Below are positions 8,880 to 17,634 of a DNA stretch of 24,119 bases, one piece after another (the stretch's first letter is position 1; each line of letters opens with the position of its first letter). The translations under genes were made by a program, and so were the position numbers. Location: NCBI GenBank assembly GCA_040380755.1, contig JBEIIL010000052.1, positions 1 to 24,119 on the forward strand, in the 5' to 3' direction. The stretch comes from Alsobacter sp040380755. Its GTDB lineage: Bacteria > Pseudomonadota > Alphaproteobacteria > Rhizobiales > Beijerinckiaceae. Below the pieces are notes generated by a model. It saw only the letters and a program-made list of their open reading frames with translations. It searched no databases and had not been told where the DNA came from.

Positions 8880-9761
8880 TCAGCGCTGGCAGACGCTGCA
8901 CCAGAAGGTCGAGCGTCCCGACTGCACCAGCCGGAGGACCATGCCGCGACAGCCGGGGGATGGGCAGGGATCATCCTCGCGGTCGTAGACGCGAAAGCCG
9001 TGCTGGAAATAGCCCAGCGACCCGTCGGTGTGGGCATAGTCGCGCAGCGACGACCCGCCGGCCGCCACGGCCTCGGCGAGGACCTCCCGGATGACGCCTG
9101 CCAGCCGCACCGCGGCGGCGGTGGGACCTCCGTCGCGCCGCGCCAGCGTGCCGGCGGCGCGGCGCGGTGACAGGCCGGCCCGATGCAGCGCCTCGCACAC
9201 ATAGATATTGCCGAGCCCCGCAATGAGATGCTGGTCGAGCAGGGCCGCCTTCAGCGGTGCCGCCTTGCCGGCGAAAAGCCGTGCCAGGGTGGCGCCGTCC
9301 AGCGCGTTGCCGAGGGGCTCGATTCCCATGCGGGCAAACAGCGGATGGGCCGCCAGGTCCGCCCGCGGCACCAGCGTCATGAACCCGAAGCGGCGCGGGT
9401 CGTTGTAGGTGACCGTGGCGCCCCCTGAGAGGTGGAAGACCACGTGATCATGGGCCATGCCGCCCCCTGTCTCGTGGTGGAAGTCCCCCGGGCGGGAGTT
9501 GCCATCCGTCTGCGCGACAGTGAAGCGGCCGCTCATACCCAGATGCATCACCAGCACGGTGCCGTCGTCGAGGTCGGCCAGCAGATATTTGGCGCGGCGG
9601 CCAAGCGCAGCCACGTCGCGCCCGGTGAGGCGCTCGGCGAAGCGCTCGGGAAACGGGAAGCGCAGGTCGGGCCGGCGCTGCTCGACGCGCAGGATGCGGG
9701 CTCCCACCATGGCGGGCTCCAGGCCACGGCGAACGGTTTCGACCTCGGGAAGTTCAGGCAC
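8880..9761 (-). CDS. mutM: Formamidopyrimidine-DNA glycosylase (MutM/Fpg)
   Basis: Base-excision repair enzyme that removes 8-oxoguanine and formamidopyrimidines and nicks the AP site. The 293-residue protein starts with PELPEVETVRRGLEP, where the proline and glutamate are the catalytic N-terminus. It also has GRRAKYLLADL with the conserved lysine, the helix-two-turn-helix region (LLDQHLIAGLGNIYVCEAL) and a C-terminal zinc finger (Cx4C then CSVC). The start must be the GTG at 9761 with AAGGAA upstream; the much longer open frame beyond it is antisense to ubiE. It is divergent from ubiE with a 90-bp gap. Confidence 0.96.
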   Translation of the reverse strand: MPELPEVETVRRGLEPAMVGARILRVEQRRPDLRFPFPERFAERLTGRDVAALGRRAKYLLADLDDGTVLVMHLGMSGRFTVAQTDGNSRPGDFHHETGGGMAHDHVVFHLSGGATVTYNDPRRFGFMTLVPRADLAAHPLFARMGIEPLGNALDGATLARLFAGKAAPLKAALLDQHLIAGLGNIYVCEALHRAGLSPRRAAGTLARRDGGPTAAAVRLAGVIREVLAEAVAAGGSSLRDYAHTDGSLGYFQHGFRVYDREDDPCPSPGCRGMVLRLVQSGRSTFWCSVCQR

Positions 9762-9791
9762 GCCACGGGTTCCTTGCGACAACCACCCCGC

Positions 9792-9820
9792 ATAGCGCCC
9801 CGCTGCGTCACGCGCTATGG
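9792..9820. promoter_or_regulatory. Inverted repeat in the mutM-ubiE divergent promoter region
   Basis: CATAGCGC (9792-9799) and GCGCTATG (9813-9820) are a perfect 8-bp dyad with a 13-bp spacer, centred in the 90-bp gap between two divergent genes. Each arm carries a TATG that could serve as part of a -10 box facing outward (TATGGT rightward, TATGCG leftward). No good -35 was found. It may be an operator or paired promoter elements. Confidence 0.4.
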
Positions 9821-9851
9821 TCCGCGCCGCAAACGGGCCGGATGACGGGAC

Positions 9852-10622
9852 ATGGCGCACGACAGGACGGCAGACGGCGGCGCCGAGACGCATTTCGGCT
9901 TCTCGACGGTGCCGCTGCACGACAAGCAGGACATGGTCGACGCCGTGTTCCACAAGGTCGCGGGTCGCTACGACCTGATGAACGACCTGATGTCGGCCGG
10001 CCTGCACCGGGCGTGGAAGGACGCACTGGTGTCCAGCCTGCGGCCGCCGCGCGACCGGCCCTTCGCCCATCTCGACGTGGCCGGCGGCACCGGCGACGTG
10101 GCGTTCCGGGTGCTGGACGCGGCAGGTCCGCAGGCGCATGTGACGGTGCTGGACATCAACACCGACATGCTGGCGGTCGGGCGCGAGCGGACGCCGGCAC
10201 GGCTCGAGGGCCGGGTCGACTTTGTCGAAGGCAATGCCGAGGCCCTGCCCTATCGCGACAAGAGCTTCGACGCCTACACGATCGCGTTCGGCATCCGCAA
10301 CGTGCCGCGCATCGACCTGGCGCTGGCGGAGGCGCAGCGCGTCCTGAAGCGCGGCGGCCGGTTCCTCTGCCTGGAATTCTCGCAGGTCGACGTGCCCGGG
10401 TTCGACGCGATCTACGACGCCTATTCGTTCCGGGCGGTGCCGGCGCTGGGGAAGATCGTGACCGGCGACGGCGAGCCCTACCGCTACCTCATCGAATCGA
10501 TCCGCAAGTTCCCGCGGCCGGCCGCCTTCTCGGCGATGATCGCCGCCGCCGGGCTGCAGCGCGTCACCGATCGACCGATGACCGGCGGCATCGTGCGGCT
10601 GCATTCCGCCTGGAAGCTGTGA
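9852..10622 (+). CDS. ubiE: Ubiquinone/menaquinone C-methyltransferase UbiE
   Basis: SAM-dependent methyltransferase that adds the C-methyl group to the benzoquinol (and demethylmenaquinol) ring. The 256 residues match the family. The UbiE signature YDLMNDLMSAGLHRAWK is at about residues 40-56, SAM motif I is LDVAGGTGDVA, and the second UbiE signature RVLKRGGRFLCLEFS follows. It is the first gene of a plus-strand run: ubiB starts 7 bp after its stop, and coaBC and dut follow closely, so they are probably co-transcribed. Confidence 0.97.
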   Translation: MAHDRTADGGAETHFGFSTVPLHDKQDMVDAVFHKVAGRYDLMNDLMSAGLHRAWKDALVSSLRPPRDRPFAHLDVAGGTGDVAFRVLDAAGPQAHVTVLDINTDMLAVGRERTPARLEGRVDFVEGNAEALPYRDKSFDAYTIAFGIRNVPRIDLALAEAQRVLKRGGRFLCLEFSQVDVPGFDAIYDAYSFRAVPALGKIVTGDGEPYRYLIESIRKFPRPAAFSAMIAAAGLQRVTDRPMTGGIVRLHSAWKL

Positions 10623-10629
10623 GCCGCGC

Positions 10630-12204
10630 GTGCTGACCAGTCTCCTGCATCTCGGGCGGCTCGGCCGCGTCGGCTTCGTGCTGGCGCGGGAGGGGGCGCT
10701 CGGCCTGGTCGATACCGGCGAGCTTCCCCCGGCGGCTCGTGGCGCGATCCGCCTGGCGCGACTGGTGGAGCGGCGAGGCGCCGGCGACGGGGCGGCCCGG
10801 CTGGCGGCGGCGCTGACGCGGCTCGGTCCGTCCTACGTCAAGTTCGGCCAGTTCCTGGCGACGCGGCCCGACGTGGTCGGGGTGCGGGTGGCGCGCGACC
10901 TCGAGGGCCTGCAGGACCGGATGCCGCCCTTCCCGCGCAGCGAGGCGGTGGCGACCATCGAGGCGACTTTGGGCAAGCCTCTCGACGCCGTGTTCGCGAG
11001 CTTCGGCGAGCCGGTCGCCGCGGCCTCGATCGCCCAGGTGCACCGGGCGACGGTGCGCACCGCCGATGGCGAGAGGCTTGTCGCCGTGAAGGTGCTGCGG
11101 CCCGGGGTGCGCGCGCGGTTCCGGCGCGACCTCGACGGCATGGCGTTTGCGGCCCGGACGCTGGAGCGGCTGGTCCCCGAGATGAAGCGGCTGCGCCCCG
11201 TGGGCGTGGTGGAGACGCTGGCGCGCTCGGTGACCATGGAGATGGACCTGCGGCTCGAGGCCGCCGCGCTGTCGGAAATGGCCGAGAACACGCGCGACGA
11301 TCCGGACTTCCGCGTTCCCGCCGTCGAGTGGGAGCGAACGGCCCGCGACGTGCTGGTCATGGAGTGGATCGACGGCCTGCCTCTGAACGCGCTGACGGCG
11401 ATCGCGCAGGCAGGGCACGACCGCGTCGCGCTGGCGCGCAGCGTCATCCAGTCCTTCCTCCGGCATGCGCTGCGCGACGGGTTCTTCCACGCCGACATGC
11501 ATCCGGGGAACCTGTTCGTCGACGAGAAAGGCCGGCTCTGTGCGGTCGATTTCGGCATCATGGGGCGGCTCGGTATCAAGGAACGGCGGTTCCTCGCCGA
11601 AATCCTGCTGGGCTTCATCACCCGCAACTACCGGCGGGTCGCCGAGGTGCATTTCGAGGCCGGCTACGTGCCGGGCCACCACGCGGTGGAGGATTTCGCC
11701 CAGGCGATCCGCGCCATCGGCGAGCCGATCCACGACCGCACGGCCGACCAGATCTCGATGGCGCGGCTGCTGACGCTGCTGTTCGAGATCACCGGCCTGT
11801 TCGACATGATCACCCGGACCGAACTGGTCATGCTGCAGAAGACGATGGTGGTGGTGGAGGGCGTCGCCCGCAATCTCGACCCCCGCCTCGACATGTGGTC
11901 GACGGCCGAGCCCGTGGTGCGCAGCTGGATCGAGCGTAATCTCGGGCCGGTCGGGCGGATCGAGGAGGCGGGCCGCGGCGCGCTGTCCTTCGCCACCATG
12001 TTCAGCGAGCTGCCCGGACTGGTCGGCCGGGCCGAGCGGGTGCTCGGACGGCTCGAGGATGCGACGACGCGCGGTTTCATGCTCGATCCCGAGAGCGTTC
12101 AGGACATCGGCCGGGCCGAGGCGCGGCGGTCGCGCTGGGGAACGGCGGCGCTGTGGATCCTCGCCGCCTGTGCGGCCATCGTGACGCTGCGCGGGATCTG
12201 GTAG
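10630..12204 (+). CDS. ubiB: Ubiquinone biosynthesis protein UbiB (ABC1/ADCK kinase-like ATPase)
   Basis: Atypical protein-kinase-like ATPase needed for ubiquinone synthesis, thought to help extract or deliver lipid intermediates at the membrane. The family marks are all visible in 524 residues: KFGQ at 71-74, the alanine-rich loop AAASIAQVH at 130-138, the nucleotide lysine K154 (VAVKVLRPGV), HADMHPGN with D289 and N294, and D307 in AVDFG. One hydrophobic C-terminal segment (WGTAALWILAACAAIVTL) can anchor it; E. coli UbiB has two. The start is GTG at 10630, without a strong Shine-Dalgarno, 7 bp after ubiE, which suggests translational coupling. Confidence 0.96.
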   Translation: MLTSLLHLGRLGRVGFVLAREGALGLVDTGELPPAARGAIRLARLVERRGAGDGAARLAAALTRLGPSYVKFGQFLATRPDVVGVRVARDLEGLQDRMPPFPRSEAVATIEATLGKPLDAVFASFGEPVAAASIAQVHRATVRTADGERLVAVKVLRPGVRARFRRDLDGMAFAARTLERLVPEMKRLRPVGVVETLARSVTMEMDLRLEAAALSEMAENTRDDPDFRVPAVEWERTARDVLVMEWIDGLPLNALTAIAQAGHDRVALARSVIQSFLRHALRDGFFHADMHPGNLFVDEKGRLCAVDFGIMGRLGIKERRFLAEILLGFITRNYRRVAEVHFEAGYVPGHHAVEDFAQAIRAIGEPIHDRTADQISMARLLTLLFEITGLFDMITRTELVMLQKTMVVVEGVARNLDPRLDMWSTAEPVVRSWIERNLGPVGRIEEAGRGALSFATMFSELPGLVGRAERVLGRLEDATTRGFMLDPESVQDIGRAEARRSRWGTAALWILAACAAIVTLRGIW

Positions 12205-12225
12205 GCTGAGACCGGAGGAACCCGC

Positions 12226-13455
12226 ATGGCTCTCGACGGCAAGCGCATCCTGCTCATCGTCGGCGGCGGCATCGCCGCCTACAAGGCGCTGGAGCTGATC
12301 CGCGCGCTGCGCAAGCGCGGCGCTGCCGTGCGCTGCATTCTCACGAAGTCCGCCCACGAGTTTGTGACGCCGCTGTCGGCCTCGGCGCTGACCGGCGACA
12401 AGGTCTATACCGACCTGTTCTCGCTGACCGACGAGGCCGAGATGGGCCATATCGAGCTGTCGCGCGATGCCGACCTGCTGGTGGTGGCCCCGGCCACCGC
12501 CGACCTGATGGCCAAGATGGCGCAGGGCCGGGCCGATGACCTCGCCTCGACTGCGCTGCTGGCGACCGACAAGGCGGTGCTGGCCGCTCCGGCGATGAAT
12601 GTGCGGATGTGGACGCATCCGGCGACGCAGCGCAACCTGGCGGTGCTGCGGGCGGACGGTGTGACGATCATCGGCCCCGACGACGGCGAAATGGCCTGCG
12701 GCGAGTTCGGCCCCGGCCGGATGGCGGAGCCGGAGGTCATTGCTGAAGCTGTCGCGGCGGCGCTGGCGCCCACCTACCGGCCGCTCGCCGGGCGGCGCAT
12801 GCTGGTGACGTCCGGGCCGACGCATGAACCCATCGACCCGGTGCGCTACATCACCAACCGTTCGTCGGGCAAGCAGGGCCACGCCATTGCGGGGGCGCTG
12901 GCTTCCCTGGGTGCCGAGGTGACGCTGGTGTCCGGTCCTGTCACGATCCCCGATCCAGCTGGCGTCCGGGTGGTCAGGGTCGAGACCGCGCGCGCAATGC
13001 TTGAGGCCGTCGAGGCGATCCTGCCGGTCGACGCGGCGGTGTTCTGCGCGGCTGTGGCGGACTGGCGGGTCGCACAGCCGGGCGAAGACAAGCTCAAGAA
13101 GGGCAACGGCGGCCCACCGGCCCTGACGCTGGTCGAAAATCCGGACATCCTGGCCACGGTGGCGGCGCGGACGCAGGACCGGCCGACCCTGGTCGTCGGC
13201 TTTGCGGCGGAGACTGAGACGGTCCTGGCGCATGCCCAGGCCAAGCTGGCGCGCAAGAAGTGCGACTGGATTGTCGCCAACGATGTCAGCTCACCCGCCG
13301 ACGGCTCGGCCGGCGTGATGGGCGGGGACCGCAACACGGTGTCGCTGGTGACGACCACGGGCGTCGAATCCTGGCCGACCCTCGACAAGACGGCGGTGGC
13401 GCTGCGGCTGGCGGAGCGGATCGCACAGGCGCTGGGCGAAACCCGATGGGTGTGA
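12226..13455 (+). CDS. coaBC: Bifunctional phosphopantothenoylcysteine decarboxylase / phosphopantothenate-cysteine ligase
   Basis: Catalyses two consecutive steps of coenzyme A synthesis: CTP-dependent joining of 4'-phosphopantothenate to cysteine, then FMN-dependent decarboxylation. The 409 residues keep the E. coli numbering of the CoaC half: H75 in EMGHIELSR, N125 in PAMN and C158 in ACGE. The CoaB half has LVTSGPTHEPIDPVRYITNRSSGKQG and the ligase lysine motif KLKKGN. An excellent GGAGGA lies 7 nt before the ATG. It follows ubiB by 21 bp and its last 10 bp overlap dut. Confidence 0.98.
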   Translation: MALDGKRILLIVGGGIAAYKALELIRALRKRGAAVRCILTKSAHEFVTPLSASALTGDKVYTDLFSLTDEAEMGHIELSRDADLLVVAPATADLMAKMAQGRADDLASTALLATDKAVLAAPAMNVRMWTHPATQRNLAVLRADGVTIIGPDDGEMACGEFGPGRMAEPEVIAEAVAAALAPTYRPLAGRRMLVTSGPTHEPIDPVRYITNRSSGKQGHAIAGALASLGAEVTLVSGPVTIPDPAGVRVVRVETARAMLEAVEAILPVDAAVFCAAVADWRVAQPGEDKLKKGNGGPPALTLVENPDILATVAARTQDRPTLVVGFAAETETVLAHAQAKLARKKCDWIVANDVSSPADGSAGVMGGDRNTVSLVTTTGVESWPTLDKTAVALRLAERIAQALGETRWV

Positions 13456-13898
13456 GCGTCGGCATCGAGCGGCTGGCCCATGCGGCGGACCTGCCGTTGC
13501 CGGCCTATGCCACCGCGGGAAGCGCCGGCCTCGATCTGATGGCCGCCATCGGTGAAAACGAAAAAATCACTCTCGAATCCGGGAAATGGGGTCTTGTCCC
13601 AACCGGGCTTAAGCTCCACCTCCCTGAGACCCACGAGGCGCAGGTGCGCCCGCGCTCGGGTCTGGCCATGAAGCATGGGATCACCGTGCTCAACGCACCA
13701 GGCACGATCGATGCCGACTATCGCGGGGAAATCGGGGTGGTGTTGATCAACCACGGCCCCGGTCCCTTCGTGATTTCCCACGGCATGCGCATCGCTCAAC
13801 TCGTGGTCGCGCCCGTTACACGGGTGGTGCTGGACGAGCGGGAACAGCTCGACGGCACCGGACGGGGCGCGGGAGGGTTCGGGTCGACGGGTCTGTGA
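13446..13898 (+). CDS. dut: dUTP diphosphatase (dUTPase)
   Basis: Hydrolyses dUTP to dUMP, keeping uracil out of DNA and feeding thymidylate synthesis. The 150 residues have the trimeric dUTPase motifs: AGLDLMAA (motif 1), RPRSGLAMKHG (2), NAPGTIDADYRGE (3), RIAQLVVAP (4) and the glycine-rich GRGAGGFGSTG tail (5). The ATG at 13446 lies inside the end of coaBC (10-bp overlap), so translation is probably coupled. The open frame extends further upstream, but only this start gives the normal N-terminus. The coaBC-dut pair is widely conserved. Confidence 0.97.
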   Translation: MGVSVGIERLAHAADLPLPAYATAGSAGLDLMAAIGENEKITLESGKWGLVPTGLKLHLPETHEAQVRPRSGLAMKHGITVLNAPGTIDADYRGEIGVVLINHGPGPFVISHGMRIAQLVVAPVTRVVLDEREQLDGTGRGAGGFGSTGL

Positions 13899-13923
13899 CG
13901 CCCGCCGGCAAGCGGGGCATCAC

Positions 13924-14379
13924 ATGATCCTTCTGTCCAGGCGAAGCCTTCTGGCGATCGCAGCGGTGGTCGATATCGCACTCCACGCACGGCCGCTTCC
14001 GGTCTCCGCCAAAATCCTGTCGGCACGCCATGCGCTGCCGCCCCGGCATCTGGAGACCATGCTGCAGGCGCTGGTCCGGGCCGGCATCCTCAAGGGCGTG
14101 CGGGGGCCGCGCGGCGGCTACGAGATCGCACGCGAGCGCCGGCGCATCACCGCAGGCGACATCGTTCGCGCCGCCATGGCGTCGACCGGCGAGGATTCCC
14201 TCCCTCCCATCCCGGAATCCCGCCTTGTCGACGAGGTGGTGGGGCCGGTGGTGAAGCATGCAGGTGGCGCCTTCCTGGCGGAACTCGATGCCATCACCGT
14301 TGAAGAGCTGTGCCGGCGGGCCGAGGCCGGCAACGTGTTCAGCGACGAGTGCCAGCCTGCGGCTGATTTCACGATTTAG
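13924..14379 (+). CDS. Rrf2-family transcriptional regulator lacking the Fe-S cysteine cluster
   Basis: Winged-helix DNA-binding regulator. The 151 residues have the Rrf2 pattern: an N-terminal helix (LLAIAAVVDIALHA), then LPPRHLETMLQALVRAGILKGVRGPRGGYEIAR, which is the recognition helix plus the RGxxGGY wing. IscR-type members carry three cysteines near residues 92-104; here that stretch (MASTGEDSLPPIPESRLV) has none, and the only cysteines are C130 and C143. It is therefore unlikely to bind a cluster in the IscR way. It sits 25 bp after dut and 97 bp before cysK, so a role in cysteine or sulfur control like CymR is plausible but unproven. Confidence 0.88.
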   Translation: MILLSRRSLLAIAAVVDIALHARPLPVSAKILSARHALPPRHLETMLQALVRAGILKGVRGPRGGYEIARERRRITAGDIVRAAMASTGEDSLPPIPESRLVDEVVGPVVKHAGGAFLAELDAITVEELCRRAEAGNVFSDECQPAADFTI

Positions 14380-14399
14380 ATTGTTAATTATCCGCAATC
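14379..14399. promoter_or_regulatory. Possible operator dyad between rrf2 and cysK
   Basis: GATTG (14379-14383) and CAATC (14395-14399) form a dyad with an 11-bp spacer that includes the AT-rich TTAATTA. It lies about 78 bp upstream of the cysK ATG, in the only AT-rich part of the gap. It is a candidate binding site for the neighbouring Rrf2 protein, by position only. Confidence 0.3.
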
Positions 14400-14439
14400 T
14401 TCGACATGTTACGTGAAATATGCTAGGCAGCGGACAATG

Positions 14440-14457
14440 CCCGGGACGGGTCCCGGG
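14440..14457 (+). promoter_or_regulatory. Strong palindrome in the cysK leader
   Basis: CCCGGGACGGGTCCCGGG is a perfect dyad with 8-bp arms. In RNA it folds as a 7-bp stem with a CGGG loop. It ends 6 bp before the GGAG that serves the cysK start, so it could block ribosome access, or act as an operator in DNA. There is no T run, so it is not a standard terminator. Confidence 0.5.
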
Positions 14458-14476
14458 TCAACCGGAGATTGTTCCC

Positions 14477-15463
<987 letters not shown>

Positions 15464-15473
15464 GACAGCCTGC

Positions 15474-15496
15474 GGCCGTCCCCGACGGGGGCGGCC
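15474..15496 (+). terminator. Stem-loop after cysK
   Basis: GGCCGTCCCC (15474-15483), loop GAC and GGGGGCGGCC (15487-15496) give a 10-bp stem with one G-U pair in the plus-strand RNA; the minus RNA would have a mismatch there. It begins 10 bp after the cysK stop, between convergent genes. It lacks a T run, so it is a possible rather than classical terminator. Confidence 0.5.
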
Positions 15497-15514
15497 AGGG
15501 GGCTCCACAAGCCC

Positions 15515-15898
15515 TCAGGGACGGCGGTGGCAGACGCACTCGACCCGGTTTCCGGCCGGATCACGCAGGAACGCCGCATAGTAGGACGAATGATAGGCCG
15601 GTCGCAGGCCCGGAGCCCCGTCATCCGTGCCGCCTGCGGCGCATCCTGCGGCCCAGGCAGCGTCGACTGCAGCCCTGCCGGACGCCCTGAACGCAACATG
15701 GCAGGCAGACGCAGACGCCGGCCCGATCCTGAGGCTCAGATAGGTGCGGTCCGGCTCATCGGCGTCCGCGCGGGCGCCATAACCCCGCCAGACATCCGAT
15801 TCCCCGACCAGAGGGTAGCCGAGAGCAGCCATGACGGCGTCCCAGAAGGGCGCCGCAGCAGTCATGTCCGGCACGCCGATGGAGACGTGATCGAGCAC
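15515..15898 (-). CDS. VOC-superfamily (glyoxalase/dioxygenase-fold) protein
   Basis: Small metalloenzyme-fold protein of 127 residues. It has the two beta-alpha-beta-beta-beta halves: LDHVSIGVPDMTAAAPFWDAVMAALGY at the start, ACHVAFRA in the middle and FLRDPAGNRVECVCHRR at the end. The two histidines and the final glutamate are at the usual metal-ligand positions. The substrate is unknown; many relatives are annotated lactoylglutathione lyase-like. The start is GTG at 15898, one base after the stop of the upstream dehydrogenase, so the pair is probably coupled. The longer open frame is a shadow of that gene. Confidence 0.85.
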   Translation of the reverse strand: MLDHVSIGVPDMTAAAPFWDAVMAALGYPLVGESDVWRGYGARADADEPDRTYLSLRIGPASASACHVAFRASGRAAVDAAWAAGCAAGGTDDGAPGLRPAYHSSYYAAFLRDPAGNRVECVCHRRP

Positions 15899-15899
15899 G

Positions 15900-16895
15900 T
15901 CACAGCATCGACGGCAGGACGCGGTCCGGCGGGCGGTGCCCGTCCATGAAGGTCTTGATGTTGATGATGACCTTCTCGCCCATCTCGGTGCGGCCCTCGA
16001 TGGTGGCCGACCCCATGTGGGGCAGCACGACAACGCGATGCTGCCGAGCCAGCTTCAGCAGACGCGGCGAGACGGCCGGCTCGTGCTCGAACACGTCGAG
16101 GCCGGCACCGGCGATCTCGCCTGCCTCGAGCATGCGGGTGAGCGCATTCTCGTCGATGATCTCGCCGCGGGCGGTGTTGACCAGCATCGCGTCGCGCTTC
16201 AGCAGCTTGAGGCGCCGTGCCGACAGCAGGTGATAGGTCGCAGGCGTGTGCGGGCAGTTCACGGAGACGATGTCCATCCGCGCCAGCATCTGGTCGAGCG
16301 AATCCCAGTAGGTCGCCTCGAGCGCTTCCTCGATCGACGCGGCGACCCGGCGGCGGTTGTGGTAGTGCACCTGCAGCCCGAACGCACGGGCGCGCCGGGC
16401 GAGGGCCTGGCCGATGCGGCCCATGCCGACGATGCCGAGGCGCTTGCCGGTGATGCGGTGGCCCAGCATCCATGTGGGCGACCAGCCGGCCCACGCCTCG
16501 TCAGGAATGACGCGGGCGCCCTCGGCAATACGTCGGGCGACAGCCAGCACCAGCGCCATCGTCATGTCGGCGGTGTCCTCCGTCAGCACGCCCGGCGTGT
16601 TGGTGACGGTGATGCCGCGCGACAGGGCGGACTGCACGTCGATATTGTCCACGCCATTGCCGAAATTGGCGATCAGCCTGAGGTTCTCGCCGGCCTTGGC
16701 CAGCAACGGAGCGTCGATCCTGTCCGTGACAGTGGGAACCAGCACGTCGGCGGTGCGCACCGCCTCGACCAGCTCAGCCGGTCCAAGCGGCGTATCGGTG
16801 ACATTGAGACGGGCATCGAAGAGTTCGCGCATCCGCGTCTCGACCACGTCCGGCAGCTTGCGCGTGACAACGACGAGCGGCTTCCTTTTGGTCAT
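15900..16895 (-). CDS. D-2-hydroxyacid dehydrogenase (glyoxylate/hydroxypyruvate reductase-like)
   Basis: NAD(P)-dependent reductase of 2-oxoacids such as glyoxylate or hydroxypyruvate. The 331 residues have the Rossmann motif GMGRIGQALARRARAFG and the catalytic R243 (NTARGEIID), E272 (DVFEHEP) and H293 (LPHMGSAT). HNRRR after the second strand of the nucleotide fold suggests NADPH preference, as in GyaR/GRHPR. Start ATG at 16895; the nearest purine-rich signal is GGGTG. It is followed immediately by the VOC gene and is divergent from the SH3-domain gene (180-bp gap, no clear promoter found). Confidence 0.92.
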   Translation of the reverse strand: MTKRKPLVVVTRKLPDVVETRMRELFDARLNVTDTPLGPAELVEAVRTADVLVPTVTDRIDAPLLAKAGENLRLIANFGNGVDNIDVQSALSRGITVTNTPGVLTEDTADMTMALVLAVARRIAEGARVIPDEAWAGWSPTWMLGHRITGKRLGIVGMGRIGQALARRARAFGLQVHYHNRRRVAASIEEALEATYWDSLDQMLARMDIVSVNCPHTPATYHLLSARRLKLLKRDAMLVNTARGEIIDENALTRMLEAGEIAGAGLDVFEHEPAVSPRLLKLARQHRVVVLPHMGSATIEGRTEMGEKVIINIKTFMDGHRPPDRVLPSML

Positions 16896-17075
16896 GGTGT
16901 TTCACCCGATTCAGGCGCCGCGACGCCGCGCTTCACGCTCCGTTAACGACGCCCGGGGGACAAGACCTTCACCCGCGTATCGGCGTTCACGTCACATGGA
17001 CTCTCTAGCGAGGCCGTGTGGGAAAGACAACGTCCGCTCCGCGGCCTGCGACCGTTGACCAGCGCTGGAGCCACG

Positions 17076-17621
17076 ATGACCGCGCACCGCCGGCCCGCCC
17101 GCCGCACCGCCCTCCCCGGGCTGGCTGTCTTTGCCGCCCTGGCCCTTGCGCCCGCCGCCGCGGGGGCGGCCGACGGCGTCACCGCCGGGTCGGCCTCTGG
17201 ACTGCCGGTTCCACGCTTCGTCAGCCTGAAATCGGATCGGGTGAACCTGCGCGAGGGGCCATCGAAGGATCACCGCACCACCTGGGTGTTCCAGCGCGCC
17301 GGCCTGCCGGTGGAGGTCACGGCCGAGTTCGAGACCTGGCGCCGGATCCGCGACTCGGATGGCGCGGAGGGATGGGTGCTGCACAGCCTGCTGTCGGGAC
17401 GCCGGACGGCGCTGGTGGCCCCGTGGGAAAAAGCCGGGACGCTACCGCTCAGCGCCAAGCCGGACGGCAGCGCCAATGTGGTGGCGCAACTCCAGCCCGG
17501 CGTGCTGGCGTCGATCAAGGCGTGCAACGGGAAATGGTGCCGGCTCGCCGGCCAGGGCTTCGACGGCTGGCTGCCGCAGGACAAGCTCTGGGGTGCGTAT
17601 CCGACCGAAAAGCTCGACTGA
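17076..17621 (+). CDS. Secreted bacterial SH3-domain protein
   Basis: Predicted periplasmic protein of 181 residues. Residues 1-31 form a signal peptide: basic MTAHRRPARR, a hydrophobic core and an AGA cleavage site before ADG. Two SH3_4-type repeats follow: roughly 45-105 (VSLKSDRVNLREGPS, TWRRIRDSDGAEGWVLHSLLSG) and 115-177 (LSAKPDGSANVVAQLQPGV, WCRLAGQGFDGWLPQDKLWG). Such domains bind peptidoglycan or proteins in the envelope; the partner is unknown. The ATG at 17076 has TGGAG upstream; the open frame from 17016 is less likely because it buries the signal peptide. Its stop lies 9 bp from that of convergent irr. Confidence 0.88.
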   Translation: MTAHRRPARRTALPGLAVFAALALAPAAAGAADGVTAGSASGLPVPRFVSLKSDRVNLREGPSKDHRTTWVFQRAGLPVEVTAEFETWRRIRDSDGAEGWVLHSLLSGRRTALVAPWEKAGTLPLSAKPDGSANVVAQLQPGVLASIKACNGKWCRLAGQGFDGWLPQDKLWGAYPTEKLD

Positions 17622-17634
17622 GCCGGTTGCTCAG
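17618..17634. terminator. Small hairpin spanning the two convergent stops
   Basis: CTGAGC (17618-17623), loop CGGTT and GCTCAG (17629-17634) contain both the TGA of the SH3 gene and the TGA of irr on the other strand. It could end both transcripts, but it is short and without a T run. Confidence 0.3.

Noticed and set aside
9762..10604. N-terminal extension of mutM by about 280 residues
   Set aside because: The open frame continues, but MutM must begin at the PELPEVETV motif. The extension lies antisense to ubiE.
10564..13233. 889-residue minus-strand open frame opposite ubiB and coaBC
   Set aside because: It is antisense to two clearly identified genes, and its composition (His, Arg, Gln, Gly-rich) is typical of frame shadows.
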